Source: Brevibacterium sp. XM4083 (GTDB taxonomy: Bacteria; Actinomycetota; Actinomycetes; Actinomycetales; Brevibacteriaceae). From it: a stretch of DNA of 64,000 nucleotides. The notes below the pieces were generated by a model. The model saw nothing but the letters and a program-made list of their open reading frames with translations. It was not told the origin of the DNA and ran no database searches. Made by a program: the position numbers and the translations under genes. Position 1 is the stretch's first letter. Every line of letters starts with the position of its first letter. Positions 1-8,566 of the stretch are shown here, in pieces. The stretch covers positions 248,001-312,000 of the forward strand of contig NZ_VFYR02000002.1 in the NCBI RefSeq assembly GCF_006489205.2. Direction: 5' to 3'.

Positions 1-223
1 GACGCACGTGCGCAGCTCGGCGCGCAACCGCTTCACCGGTCTCGTCACCGACGTCGTCATCGACGGGGTGATGGCGCAGGTCAGCCTCCAGTGCGGACCG
101 TTCCGGGTCGTGTCCCTGATGTCCGCCGAGGCGTGCCGTCAGCTCGAACTCGAACCCGGCAGCCTCGCCACCGCGGCCGTCAAGGCGACGATGGTGTGGA
201 TCGACACCGCCGGCGGCGACTGA
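1..223 (+). CDS. TOBE (Mop) domain protein, 5' partial
   Basis: The reading frame is open from base 2 and ends at 223. It encodes a molybdopterin/molybdate-binding TOBE domain: an SARNRFTGLVTDV start, then a QCGPFRVVSLMS segment typical of Mop-like folds. In actinobacteria this domain usually forms the C-terminal half of a small protein with an excisionase/MerR-type helix-turn-helix at its N-terminus. The first in-window GTG at 8 lies inside the conserved domain, so the true start is probably upstream of the window. It lies about 100 bp before a molybdate permease/ATPase on the same strand, which fits a molybdate sensor or storage role. That role is inferred. Confidence 0.75.
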   Translation, partial: THVRSSARNRFTGLVTDVVIDGVMAQVSLQCGPFRVVSLMSAEACRQLELEPGSLATAAVKATMVWIDTAGGD

Positions 224-246
224 CCCGAACCAGTCTCAGATGCTGA

Positions 247-275
247 CGCAGATGGCATGAAACTCCGCATCTGCG
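247..275 (+). promoter_or_regulatory. Hairpin or operator dyad upstream of modBC
   Basis: An 8-bp inverted repeat, CGCAGATG at 247-254 and CATCTGCG at 268-275, lies between the TOBE gene and the permease gene. No T-run follows, so it may be an operator or a weak processing hairpin rather than a terminator. Confidence 0.3.
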
Positions 276-322
276 GGTGATAATGGGTGGATGATCTGTG
301 ATTCCACACCGGGAGACCGTCC

Positions 323-2074
323 GTGACGGGACGTGTCCGGAGGCATGCGACGGCGCCGAGGTGGCTGTGGATTCCCGCTGTCCTCGCCGTCGCGTTCCTC
401 CTCGTCCCCATCATCGGGATGGTCACCCGCATCGACCTCGGCCACCTCGGCGAGGTCATCGCGGCCCCCGAGTCCCAGCTGGCGATGGGACTGTCCCTGC
501 TCACGTCGACGATCTCCGCGTTCGTCAGCGTCGTTCTCGGCTTCCCGCTCGGGTATCTTCTCGCCACGACGACGTTCCATGGGCAGCGGCTCGTGCGCAC
601 CCTCATCCTCCTCCCGCTCGTCCTGCCGCCGGTCGTCAGCGGTCTCGCGCTCCTCTACACGTGGGGGCGCTCGGCATATCTCGGGTCCCTGCTCACCGAG
701 GCCGGTCTCGGGCTCGCGTACACGACGGCGGCCGTCGTCGTCGCTCAGATCTTCGTCTCCCTCCCGTTCATGGTGATGTCGGTCGAGACCGCGGTCGCCG
801 CGCGCGGGCAGCGCTATGAGATCGCCGCCGCCGAACTCGGGGCGACGCCGATGCGGGTGTTCTTCACGGTCACCCTGCCGATGCTGCGGGCGGGCATCGT
901 CACCGGTGCCGTCCTCTGCTTCGCCCGGTCCCTCGGCGAGTTCGGGGCGACCCTCACCTTCGCCGGCTCCCTGTCGGGGGTGACCCGGACGATGCCGCTG
1001 CAGATCTACCTCGTCCGCGAGTCCGATCCGCAGTCGGCGATCGCCCTCTCCCTGCTCCTCGTCGTCACCGCCCTCATCATCATCGTCCTCGCCTACCGCT
1101 CGCCCCACGCCCCCCGCCTGCGCCGCTTCGCCCCGCGCGCCTCGACTCCCGGCGCGTCCGGTGCCGCCATCGCGCGCACGGGCGCACCCGCCTCCGCGCC
1201 GGCGGATACCGAAGTCGCGGCTCCGCTGGCGGCTCAGGGGGAGTCCCTCGCCGTTCACAGCAGCGCCGGCGACGGTGTCCGCGACAGTGTCGGCGCCGGG
1301 CGACTGAGCCTGAGCGCCCGGCTGCCCGCGCGCGGACTCGACGTCGCCCTCGACGTGCCTGCCGGGCAGACGACAGCACTCATCGGCCGCAACGGGGCCG
1401 GGAAGTCGAGCCTCTTCCAGATCATCACCGGCGCCCTGCCCGCCGAGTCCGGCGCGCTGCGCCTCGGCGACCGCACGATCTTCGACATCGACGCCGGACA
1501 GTGGCCGCCCATCCACGCCCGCGGGGTCGTCCACCTCGCCCAGAACCCGCTGCTCTTCCCGCACCTCAGCGTCCTCGACAACGTCGCGTTCGGACTCCGC
1601 GCCCACGGGCACCGGAGCGCCGACGCCCGCGCCGCCGCGCAGGCGATGCTCGACCGCCTCGGCGTCGGCTACTGCAGCGACCGCCGCCCCGAGGAGGTCT
1701 CCGGCGGGCAGGGAGCGCGCATCGCCCTCGCGCGGGCGCTCGTCATCGACCCCACGCTCCTCCTCCTCGACGAACCCCTCGCCGCCCTCGACGTCGACGT
1801 CAAGCTGAGCACGCGCGCCGTCCTCGCCGACGTGCTGCGCGGACGCAGCGCCCTGCTCATCACCCATGACGCCGCCGACGTCGCGGCCCTGAGCCGCGGA
1901 CTCGTCCTCATCGACGCCGGTCGTGCGCGCGTCGTCGAGGCCGACGGCGTCGCCGGGCCCGGGATCGACGACGACTTCGTCCGCAGCTTCCGCGCCACCA
2001 CCCGCACCCGCCTCGGCGGGGAGGCCGACGAGCGGGAGACCCCGGCCTTTGCGAGTCGGAGCGAACCGGAATAG
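323..2074 (+). CDS. modBC: Molybdate ABC transporter, permease-ATPase fusion
   Basis: This single 583-aa protein joins a ModB-type permease to a ModC-type ATPase. Residues 1 to about 250 hold hydrophobic segments and the EAA-loop (EIAAAELGATPMRVFF, near residue 170) that docks on the ATPase. A low-complexity Ala/Pro linker of about 80 residues follows. The nucleotide-binding domain has Walker A GRNGAGKSS near residue 355, signature VSGGQ and Walker B LLLLDEP. The usual C-terminal TOBE domain of ModC is absent, although a separate TOBE protein lies just upstream. It probably imports molybdate across the membrane using ATP. No modA binding-protein gene lies between the two, so it would have to be upstream of the window. 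The start is GTG. Confidence 0.85.
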   Translation: MTGRVRRHATAPRWLWIPAVLAVAFLLVPIIGMVTRIDLGHLGEVIAAPESQLAMGLSLLTSTISAFVSVVLGFPLGYLLATTTFHGQRLVRTLILLPLVLPPVVSGLALLYTWGRSAYLGSLLTEAGLGLAYTTAAVVVAQIFVSLPFMVMSVETAVAARGQRYEIAAAELGATPMRVFFTVTLPMLRAGIVTGAVLCFARSLGEFGATLTFAGSLSGVTRTMPLQIYLVRESDPQSAIALSLLLVVTALIIIVLAYRSPHAPRLRRFAPRASTPGASGAAIARTGAPASAPADTEVAAPLAAQGESLAVHSSAGDGVRDSVGAGRLSLSARLPARGLDVALDVPAGQTTALIGRNGAGKSSLFQIITGALPAESGALRLGDRTIFDIDAGQWPPIHARGVVHLAQNPLLFPHLSVLDNVAFGLRAHGHRSADARAAAQAMLDRLGVGYCSDRRPEEVSGGQGARIALARALVIDPTLLLLDEPLAALDVDVKLSTRAVLADVLRGRSALLITHDAADVAALSRGLVLIDAGRARVVEADGVAGPGIDDDFVRSFRATTRTRLGGEADERETPAFASRSEPE

Positions 2075-2090
2075 TGTGAAGACGATCACA
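2075..2090 (+). promoter_or_regulatory. Perfect CRP/GlxR-type binding site
   Basis: The sequence TGTGA-AGACGA-TCACA matches the CRP-family consensus TGTGA-N6-TCACA at all ten defined positions. It begins directly after the modBC stop codon and lies 48 bp before the acyl-CoA ligase start, so it is placed to control that gene in response to cAMP. Binding has not been shown. Confidence 0.6.
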
Positions 2091-2138
2091 ACGCACGCTG
2101 TCAGTGAACGCTGACGGGATACGAAGGGCGACAACGAC

Positions 2139-3833
2139 GTGGCTGACCTCTCCTACTCCTCCGGCCCGTCGACCGAACCCCTGCGCGGGGAGACGATCCC
2201 GGCGAACTTCCGGCGCACTGCCGCCGCCCACCCGGACGCGATCGCCCTCATCGACCGCGGCTCCGACCGGCGCTGGACGTATGCCGAGTTCGACGCCGAC
2301 ACCGATGCGCTGGCCGCGGCCCTGATCGAGCGCGGCCTCGGCAAGGGCGACCGCATCGGGATCTGGGCGCAGAACGTCGGGGAATGGGCCCTCGTCCAAT
2401 ACGCGACGGCGAAGATCGGGGCGATCCTCGTCAACGTCAACCCCGCCTACCGCGCTCACGAACTCGAATTCGTCGTGGGCCAGTCGGGGATGACGATGCT
2501 CATCTCGCAGATCGCCGCCCCGCCCCATTCGGACTTCCACGCCCTGGCCACCGAGGTGGCCGCCTCGGTGCCGGGACTCGATCTCGTCTTCCTCGACACC
2601 GTCCCGGACGACCTGACCGGGACGGCGACGATCGGGGAGCGCGAATCGTTCGCCCGCCTGCTGACCCAGGGACGGGAGCTGCTCGCCGACCCCGGCGCGA
2701 AGTACGCGGTGCGCCTCGAGCAGGCGGCGGCCGAACTCTCGGCCGACGATCCCATCAACATCCAGTACACCTCCGGCACGACGGGCTTCCCCAAGGGCGT
2801 GACGCTGTCCCACCACAACATCCTCAACAACGGCTACTTCATCGGCGAGCTGCTCTCGTACTCGCCCGCCGACTCCGTCGTCCTGCCCGTGCCCTACTAC
2901 CACTGCTTCGGCATGGTCATCGGCAACCTCGCGGCGCTCAGCCACGGGGCCTCGGTCATCCTCCCGTCCCCGGGCTTCGACCCGGCGGCGAGCCTCACCG
3001 CCGTCGCCGAGGAGGGGGCGACCTCCCTCTACGGAGTGCCGACGATGTTCATCGCCGAACTCGGCCTGCCCGACTTCGCCGACTACGACCTGACGACCCT
3101 GCGCACCGGGGTGATGGCCGGATCCCCGTGCCCGGTCGAGGTGATGCGCCACGTCATCGACGACATGAACATGTCCGAGGTCGCCATCTGCTACGGAATG
3201 ACCGAGACCTCGCCGGTGTCGACGATGACCCGCGCCGACGACTCGCTCGAGGCCCGCACGCAGACGGTGGGCCGCGTCATGCCCCACGTCGAGGTGAAGA
3301 TCGTCGACCCCGTGACGGGCCAGACGATGCCCCGCGGGCAGAAGGGCGAACTCTGCACTCGCGGATACTCGGTGATGCTCGGGTACTGGGAGGAGCCGGA
3401 CAAGACCGCCGAGGCAATCGATGCCGCCCGCTGGATGCACACGGGCGATCTCGCGATCATGGACGACGACGGGTACGTCGACATCTCCGGGCGGATCAAG
3501 GACATGGTCATCCGCGGGGGAGAGAACGTCTACCCGCGGGAGATCGAGGAGTTCCTCTACCAGCATCCGGCGATCAGCGACGTCCAGGTCATCGGCGTCC
3601 CCGACGAGAAGTACGGGGAGGAGCTCATGGCCTGGGTCATCCTCAAGGACGGCTTCGACACCCTCACCGCCGCCGACGTCAGGGAGTTCGCCCAGGGCCG
3701 CCTCGCCCATTTCAAGATCCCGCGGTACGTCGAGGTCCGCGACTCGTTCCCGATGACGGTGTCCGGAAAGATCCGGAAAGTCGAGTTGCGCGACGAGGGC
3801 GAGAGGATCGTTCACGCAGGCAGCACGGTGTGA
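2139..3833 (+). CDS. AMP-binding acyl-CoA ligase (FadD-like)
   Basis: This 564-aa member of the ANL superfamily should activate a carboxylic acid, probably a fatty acid, to an acyl-AMP and then an acyl-CoA. The phosphate-binding motif [11 protein letters not shown] is near residue 209, the A5 motif YGMTETSP follows at about residue 350, TGD ([13 protein letters not shown]) at about residue 435, and the C-terminal catalytic lysine region SGKIRK is near residue 545. The length fits bacterial acyl-CoA synthetases of the FadD/AcsA group. The start is GTG at 2139. The gene stands alone, with a CRP-type site just upstream, and the glutamate uptake operon follows after 83 bp. Chain-length preference cannot be read from the sequence. 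Confidence 0.85.
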   Translation: MADLSYSSGPSTEPLRGETIPANFRRTAAAHPDAIALIDRGSDRRWTYAEFDADTDALAAALIERGLGKGDRIGIWAQNVGEWALVQYATAKIGAILVNVNPAYRAHELEFVVGQSGMTMLISQIAAPPHSDFHALATEVAASVPGLDLVFLDTVPDDLTGTATIGERESFARLLTQGRELLADPGAKYAVRLEQAAAELSADDPINIQYTSGTTGFPKGVTLSHHNILNNGYFIGELLSYSPADSVVLPVPYYHCFGMVIGNLAALSHGASVILPSPGFDPAASLTAVAEEGATSLYGVPTMFIAELGLPDFADYDLTTLRTGVMAGSPCPVEVMRHVIDDMNMSEVAICYGMTETSPVSTMTRADDSLEARTQTVGRVMPHVEVKIVDPVTGQTMPRGQKGELCTRGYSVMLGYWEEPDKTAEAIDAARWMHTGDLAIMDDDGYVDISGRIKDMVIRGGENVYPREIEEFLYQHPAISDVQVIGVPDEKYGEELMAWVILKDGFDTLTAADVREFAQGRLAHFKIPRYVEVRDSFPMTVSGKIRKVELRDEGERIVHAGSTV

Positions 3834-3834
3834 A

Positions 3835-3914
3835 TGTCGCCCAGGTCACAAGTTCATTGCAGTTGTCCTGGGAACACCTGACGTTTTTCATGTGAGCAGG
3901 TCATTCACTAAGAT
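3835..3914 (+). promoter_or_regulatory. Promoter region of gluABCD with GlxR-like site
   Basis: A -10-like hexamer TAAGAT is at 3909-3914, with TTTTCA 18 bp upstream as a weak -35. This places the transcript start near the ATG at 3923, so the gluA message may be leaderless. At 3835-3850, TGTCG-N6-TCACA matches eight of ten CRP/GlxR positions. GlxR control of glutamate uptake is known in corynebacteria. Here it is inferred. Confidence 0.35.
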
Positions 3915-3916
3915 CA

Positions 3917-4672
3917 ATGGTCATGAGAGTTGAATCACAACCGCTGGTCTCGATGACCGACGTCGAGAAGCACTACGGTGACTTCCACGCGCTCAAGCAC
4001 ATCGATCTCGACATCCACGAGGGTGAGGTCGTCGTCGTCATCGGTCCCTCCGGCTCGGGCAAATCGACCCTGTGCCGGACGATCAACCGGTTGGAGACGA
4101 TCACCTCGGGATCGATCACGATCGACGGCAAGGAGCTGCCGGCCGAAGGTGCGGCACTCGCGCAGCTGCGCTCGGACGTCGGCATGGTCTTCCAGTCGTT
4201 CAACCTGTTCGCCCACAAGACGATCCTCGAGAACGTCACCCTGGGCCCGATCAAGGTGCGGAAGCTGAAGAAGGCCGACGCGGATAAGCAGGCGATGGCG
4301 CTGCTCGAACGCGTCGGGGTCGCCCACCAGGCCGACAAGTACCCCGCTCAGCTCTCGGGTGGGCAGCAGCAGCGCGTCGCGATCGCCAGGGCGCTGGCGA
4401 TGAAGCCGAAGGTCATGCTCTTCGACGAACCCACCTCCGCCCTCGACCCGGAGATGATCAACGAAGTCCTCGACGTCATGGTCGAACTCGCCAAGGAGGG
4501 GATGACGATGGTCGTCGTCACTCACGAGATGGGTTTCGCCCGCAAGGCCGGCAATCGCGTGGTCTTCATGGCCGACGGGGAGATCGTCGAGGTCAACGGT
4601 CCGGAGGAGTTCTTCACGAACCCGCAGAGCGGGCGCGCGCAGGACTTCCTCTCGAAGATCCTCACGAACTGA
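3917..4672 (+). CDS. gluA: Glutamate ABC transporter ATP-binding protein
   Basis: This is a 251-aa polar amino acid transporter ATPase. Walker A is GPSGSGKST, the signature is LSGGQQQR, Walker B is VMLFDEPTSALD, and the switch histidine lies in VVTHEMGFA. It is the first gene of a four-gene operon (ATPase, lipoprotein, two permeases) in the same order as corynebacterial gluABCD, and it powers glutamate import at the inner face of the membrane. ATG codons at 3917 and 3923 are both possible. The second would suit a leaderless transcript from the TAAGAT box. Confidence 0.9.
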   Translation: MVMRVESQPLVSMTDVEKHYGDFHALKHIDLDIHEGEVVVVIGPSGSGKSTLCRTINRLETITSGSITIDGKELPAEGAALAQLRSDVGMVFQSFNLFAHKTILENVTLGPIKVRKLKKADADKQAMALLERVGVAHQADKYPAQLSGGQQQRVAIARALAMKPKVMLFDEPTSALDPEMINEVLDVMVELAKEGMTMVVVTHEMGFARKAGNRVVFMADGEIVEVNGPEEFFTNPQSGRAQDFLSKILTN

Positions 4673-4720
4673 CCCACTGATGCGACCTTCTGTTCCGTTC
4701 GACACCACCAAGGAGAAACC

Positions 4721-5617
4721 ATGAAGAAGCTCAGCGTCGCGATCGCCTCGGTCGCGGTCGGACTCCTCGCCCTCAGCGGCTGCGGGCAGGGCGGCACCCC
4801 CGACAACCCGGCCGACGGCGGTTCGCAGGCCGCGGCCCCCGAATACCCGGTCAACGAGAGCGCCGATGTCGCCGACTCGAAGACCTGGCAGGCGGCGAAG
4901 GACGCCGGTCAGCTCAAGGTCGGCGTGAAGTTCGACCAGCCCGGTCTCGGCAATGTCACCACCGGTTCCGAGGACCCGGAGGGCTTCGACATCGAGATCG
5001 CGAAGATGGTCGGCGCGCAGCTCGGCTTCGCCCCTGACCAGATCGACTTCGTCGAGACCGTCTCGGCCAACCGCGAGCCCTTCCTCCAGCAGGGCACCGT
5101 CGACATGGTCGTCGCGACCTACACGATCAACGACGAGCGCAAGCAGGTCGTCGACTTCGCCGGCCCCTACTACGTCGCCGGTCAGGACCTGCTCGTGAAG
5201 TCCGACTCCGATATCGCCGGGCCCGAGGACCTCGCCGGCAGGAAGGTCTGCTCCGTCGACGGTTCGACCCCGGCGCAGCGGATCCAGGACGAGTACAAGG
5301 ACGCCGAGCTCGTCACCTACGACACGTACTCGAAGTGCGTGACCGACCTCCAGTCCGGCGCCGTCGACGCGGTGACGACCGATGACGCGATCCTGCGCGG
5401 CTACGCGGCGCAGAACGAAGGCGAACTCAAGGTCGTCGGCAAGCCCTTCAGCGAAGAGCCCTACGGAATCGGCCTGCCCAAGGACGACACGGCCCTGCGC
5501 AACGCGGTCAACGACGCCGTGCAGAAGAGCATGGACGACGGCCAGTGGACCGAGGCCTTCGAGTACACGCTCGGATCGGCTGAGGGCGTGAAGATGCCGG
5601 AGATCGACCGCTACTGA
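4721..5617 (+). CDS. gluB: Glutamate-binding lipoprotein
   Basis: The 298-aa precursor starts MKKLSVAIASVAVG and has a lipobox LSGC, so Cys22 should be lipidated and the mature protein anchored outside the membrane. The rest is a family 3 periplasmic-binding-protein fold with the segments LKVGVKFDQPGLG, GFDIEIAKMVGAQLG and TYTINDERKQVVDFAGPYY. It delivers glutamate or a related amino acid to the GluCD channel. The ribosome binding site AAGGAG precedes the ATG. The gene follows gluA by 48 bp and is separated from gluC by a stable hairpin. Confidence 0.9.
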   Translation: MKKLSVAIASVAVGLLALSGCGQGGTPDNPADGGSQAAAPEYPVNESADVADSKTWQAAKDAGQLKVGVKFDQPGLGNVTTGSEDPEGFDIEIAKMVGAQLGFAPDQIDFVETVSANREPFLQQGTVDMVVATYTINDERKQVVDFAGPYYVAGQDLLVKSDSDIAGPEDLAGRKVCSVDGSTPAQRIQDEYKDAELVTYDTYSKCVTDLQSGAVDAVTTDDAILRGYAAQNEGELKVVGKPFSEEPYGIGLPKDDTALRNAVNDAVQKSMDDGQWTEAFEYTLGSAEGVKMPEIDRY

Positions 5618-5661
5618 CCGCTTGCCGCACCGAGGCCGCCGACCGGCTGCCTCACTGACCT

Positions 5662-5693
5662 GATGCGAGGGCACCGACCGGTGCCCTCGCATC
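5662..5693 (+). promoter_or_regulatory. Intercistronic hairpin between gluB and gluC
   Basis: A perfect 14-bp stem (5662-5675 with 5680-5693) closes a GACC loop, with no T-run after it. Such hairpins downstream of binding-protein genes often stabilise the upstream message or partly attenuate the permease genes. That role is inferred here. Confidence 0.55.
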
Positions 5694-5709
5694 GATTAAG
5701 GAACCCGGG

Positions 5710-6372
5710 ATGGACTTTCTCGCCCTGCTCGAGCTCTTCGGCTCCGGCGTCTGGGGCACGGTCAAGCTCTTCACCGTCACCCTCGTCGGATCGCTGGTAC
5801 TCGGCACGATCCTCGCCGCCATGCGGGTCTCACCGACCCCGGTGCTGCGGATCGCCGCCTCGGCGTACATCAACATCGTCCGCAACACCCCGCTGACGCT
5901 CGTGATGTTCTTCTGCGCCTTCGGACTGCCGTTCCTCGACATCCGCTTCGGCGACTCGAGTTCGTTCAACTCCTTCGTCTACGCGACGCTCGCGCTCACC
6001 GCCTACACCGCGTGCTTCGTCGCCGAGACCCTCAAGGCGGGCATCGCGACGATCCCCGTCGGCCAGGCCGAGGCCGCCCGGGCCATCGGACTGACGTTCA
6101 ACCAGACCCTCACTCAGGTCATCCTGCCGCAGGCCTTCCGGACGGTCATCCCGCCGCTCGGCAACGTCATCATCGCGATGCTCAAGAACACGTCGATCGC
6201 CTCGGCGTTCAACAACCGCGAACTCATCTCCGCGATGCGCAATGCGATCGAGCTCCGCGGCGACCTCGTCATCCCGATCCTCTTCGGCACCGCCGTCGCC
6301 TACCTCATCCTCGCGCTCATCCTCGGGCGCATCTTCTCCTACCTCGAGCGGAAGCTGGTGATCCTCCGATGA
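5710..6372 (+). CDS. gluC: Glutamate ABC transporter permease
   Basis: This 220-aa integral membrane protein belongs to the HisMQ-type amino acid permease family. It has several hydrophobic segments, a NTPLTLVMFF entry motif and the EAA loop GQAEAARAIGLTFNQTLTQVILPQA that contacts GluA. It pairs with GluD to form the channel. Its stop overlaps the next start by four bases (ATGA at 6369-6372), which suggests translational coupling. Confidence 0.9.
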   Translation: MDFLALLELFGSGVWGTVKLFTVTLVGSLVLGTILAAMRVSPTPVLRIAASAYINIVRNTPLTLVMFFCAFGLPFLDIRFGDSSSFNSFVYATLALTAYTACFVAETLKAGIATIPVGQAEAARAIGLTFNQTLTQVILPQAFRTVIPPLGNVIIAMLKNTSIASAFNNRELISAMRNAIELRGDLVIPILFGTAVAYLILALILGRIFSYLERKLVILR

Positions 6373-7211
6373 GCGCACCGACAGAGGTTCTCTTCGACGC
6401 CCCGGGCCCGAAGGCCCGCCGCAACAACGTCATCCTCTCGATCGTCTCGACGATCGTGCTCGCCGGACTCATCGCATGGATCATCTGGAAGTTCGCCGAC
6501 GCAGGACAGCTCGAACCCGAGAAGTGGTATCCGTTCACCTTCGCCCAGATCCAGCTCGTCCTCCTCGACGGCATGCTCGCGACCCTCAAGGTCGCCGCCG
6601 TCGCCTCGGTGCTGGCGCTGGCCGTCGGCGTCGTCTTCGCCCTCCTGCGCCTGTCGTCGAAGCGGATCATCTCCGTGCCAGCGACGATCATCCTCGAGTT
6701 CTTCCGCGGCGTGCCGGTCCTCCTCCTCATCTTCGCGACGTTCCTCCTCTTCGGGAACACGATCGGCCCGTTCTGGTCCGTCGTCATCGGCCTCACCCTC
6801 TACAACGGCATGGTGCTCGCCGAGATCATCCGCGCCGGCATCCTCGCCGTGCCGAAAGGCCAGCGGGAGGCGGCGATGGCGATCGGCCTGCGGCCGGGAC
6901 AGGTGATGAGCCTCGTGCTCATGCCGCAGGCGCTGCGGGCGATGATGCCGACGATCGTCGCGCAGATCGTCGTCCTCCTCAAGGACTCGGCGCTCGGCTT
7001 CATCGTCACCTACCAGGACCTTCTCTACCAGGTCAACCTCATCGGCCGCGAGTACAATAACCTTCTGCCGACGTTCATCGTCGGTGCCGCGCTCTTCATC
7101 ATCATCAACATGATCGTCGCGAGCTTCGCGCGGTGGCTCGAGAGGCGACTGCAGCGCAAGACCACCGCCGACGTCGAGGGCGAAGGGCTGACGACGGCAC
7201 CGGTGCGCTGA
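6369..7211 (+). CDS. gluD: Glutamate ABC transporter permease
   Basis: This 280-aa second permease subunit has a longer N-terminus before its first membrane segment (about residues 22-44). It carries the same family EAA loop, PKGQREAAMAIGLRPGQVMSLVLMPQA. The start at 6369 is chosen because its ATGA overlaps the gluC stop. The frame remains open further upstream, but that stretch duplicates gluC out of frame. It forms the heteromeric channel with GluC. Confidence 0.9.
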   Translation: MSAPTEVLFDAPGPKARRNNVILSIVSTIVLAGLIAWIIWKFADAGQLEPEKWYPFTFAQIQLVLLDGMLATLKVAAVASVLALAVGVVFALLRLSSKRIISVPATIILEFFRGVPVLLLIFATFLLFGNTIGPFWSVVIGLTLYNGMVLAEIIRAGILAVPKGQREAAMAIGLRPGQVMSLVLMPQALRAMMPTIVAQIVVLLKDSALGFIVTYQDLLYQVNLIGREYNNLLPTFIVGAALFIIINMIVASFARWLERRLQRKTTADVEGEGLTTAPVR

Positions 7212-7242
7212 GCAGCTCACCGACGATGAAAGGGACGTGAGG

Positions 7243-7560
7243 ATGGAACCCGAACTCAGCGCCACCCCGGTGACGATGCGCCACAACCGTGACCGGGAGC
7301 GCTTCGAACTCTTCACCACCGACGATCCCGAGGCGTTCGTCGGGTTCCTCGCCTACCAGCGGATCGGCGACACCACGCTCGAGCTCCAGCACACGATCAT
7401 CTCCGAGGACTTCTCCCGGCGCGGGTTCGCTCGCACCCTCGTCACGCACGCCCTCGATGAGATCCGGGCGAACGGGGAGACGATCGTTCCGCTGTGCACC
7501 TACGTCCAGGACTACCTGCAGCGGTTCCCGCAGTACGCCGATCTCGTCGCCGACAGGTGA
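7243..7560 (+). CDS. GNAT-like N-acetyltransferase (YidJ type)
   Basis: This 105-aa protein resembles the minimal GNAT fold group. It has a beta-rich first half (FVGFLAYQRIGDTTLELQHTIISEDFSRRGFARTLV) whose RRGFA segment corresponds to the acetyl-CoA pyrophosphate loop, and a C-terminal LCTYVQDYLQRFPQYADLV typical of the small YidJ/NATD1-like proteins. The substrate is unknown. The ATG at 7243 is preferred over the GTG at 7237 because the AAAGGG ribosome site at 7229-7234 is correctly spaced from the ATG. It lies 31 bp after gluD and its stop overlaps the gluQ start. Confidence 0.75.
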   Translation: MEPELSATPVTMRHNRDRERFELFTTDDPEAFVGFLAYQRIGDTTLELQHTIISEDFSRRGFARTLVTHALDEIRANGETIVPLCTYVQDYLQRFPQYADLVADR

Positions 7561-8504
7561 GGGCGGGAGCCGGTCGGTTCGCCCCGAGCCCCAGCGGCGA
7601 CCTCCACATCGGCAACATCCGCACCGGGGTGCTCGCGTACGCGCGCGCCCGGCAGCAGGGCCAGCGCTTCCTCTGGCGCGTCGAGGACCTCGACCGGGTC
7701 CGAGCCGGCGCGGCGGAGTCCCAGCGGGCGGTGTTCGCCGACCTCGGGATCGTGCCCGACGACGAACCCCTCGTGCAGTCCGCGCGCCTCGACGTCTACG
7801 CTGAGGCGATCGCCCGTCTCGATCAGGCGGGACTCGTCTACGAATGCTACTGCTCGCGCAAGGACATCCAGCAGGCTCCCTCGGCACCGCACGCCCCGCC
7901 GGGAGCGTACCCGGGCACGTGCCGAGACCTCTCCGCGGAGCGGCGGACCGAGCGGCGGGCAGCTCTTGCCGCCGCGGGCCGCAGACCGGCCCTGCGGCTG
8001 CGCTCGGAGAACCGGGAGGTCACCGTGGCCGATGCTCTCCTCGGCACGATCACGGCACCGGTCGACGACGTCGTGCTCCGGCGCGGTGACGGCGTGTTCG
8101 CGTACAACCTCACCGTCGTCGTCGACGATGCGGCCAGTGGGATCACCGAGGTGGTCCGCGGGGACGACCTCGCCTCCTCGGCGCCGCGGCAGGCCCGCCT
8201 CGCCGAACTCCTCGACCTGCCCGAGCAGGCGTGGCTGCACGTTCCCCTCGTGCTCAGCGAATCTGGGTCTCGGCTGGCCAAACGCGACGGGGCCGTGACC
8301 TACGAGCAGCTGCGCGCCCGCGGCTGGACGGTCGCCGATGTCTACGGATGGATCTGGGAGTCGCTCGGCGGATCCGACCCGACGAGCGCCACCGGAGGCA
8401 GTGCCCGCTGGCGGTCGGTCGATGATGTCATCGCCGGTCTCGACGTCGCGCGGCTCGGGTCGGAGCCGTCGGTGTTCGTCCCGCCGGCCGACGACGCGGC
8501 CTGA
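7557..8504 (+). CDS. gluQ: Glutamyl-Q tRNA(Asp) synthetase
   Basis: This 315-aa truncated GluRS paralogue lacks an anticodon-binding domain. The N-terminus RFAPSPSGDLHIGNIRTG contains the HIGH-class motif. YECYCSRKDIQ with a later cysteine (PGTCRDL) is the usual zinc-binding insert. LAKRDGA replaces KMSKS, as is normal in this family. The enzyme charges glutamate onto the queuosine of tRNA(Asp). The GTG start at 7557 overlaps the preceding stop (GTGA), so it is probably translated with the acetyltransferase. The upstream glutamate transporter is in the same orientation, though a shared function is only suggestive. Confidence 0.9.
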   Translation: MRAGAGRFAPSPSGDLHIGNIRTGVLAYARARQQGQRFLWRVEDLDRVRAGAAESQRAVFADLGIVPDDEPLVQSARLDVYAEAIARLDQAGLVYECYCSRKDIQQAPSAPHAPPGAYPGTCRDLSAERRTERRAALAAAGRRPALRLRSENREVTVADALLGTITAPVDDVVLRRGDGVFAYNLTVVVDDAASGITEVVRGDDLASSAPRQARLAELLDLPEQAWLHVPLVLSESGSRLAKRDGAVTYEQLRARGWTVADVYGWIWESLGGSDPTSATGGSARWRSVDDVIAGLDVARLGSEPSVFVPPADDAA

Positions 8505-8566
8505 ATCGAGGCCGCATGGACTCCGTCGACGGGCCCTGAGCGGCAGGCCGCCTCAGGCAGCCGGTA

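Noticed and set aside
236-2134. Long open frame on the minus strand opposite modBC
   Set aside because: Its protein is a low-complexity run of G, A, R, D and E with no domain. It is a by-product of high GC opposite a well-supported gene.
3885-3914. A second perfect CRP site directly before gluA (TGTGA near 3891)
   Set aside because: The downstream half does not match TCACA at the required spacing.
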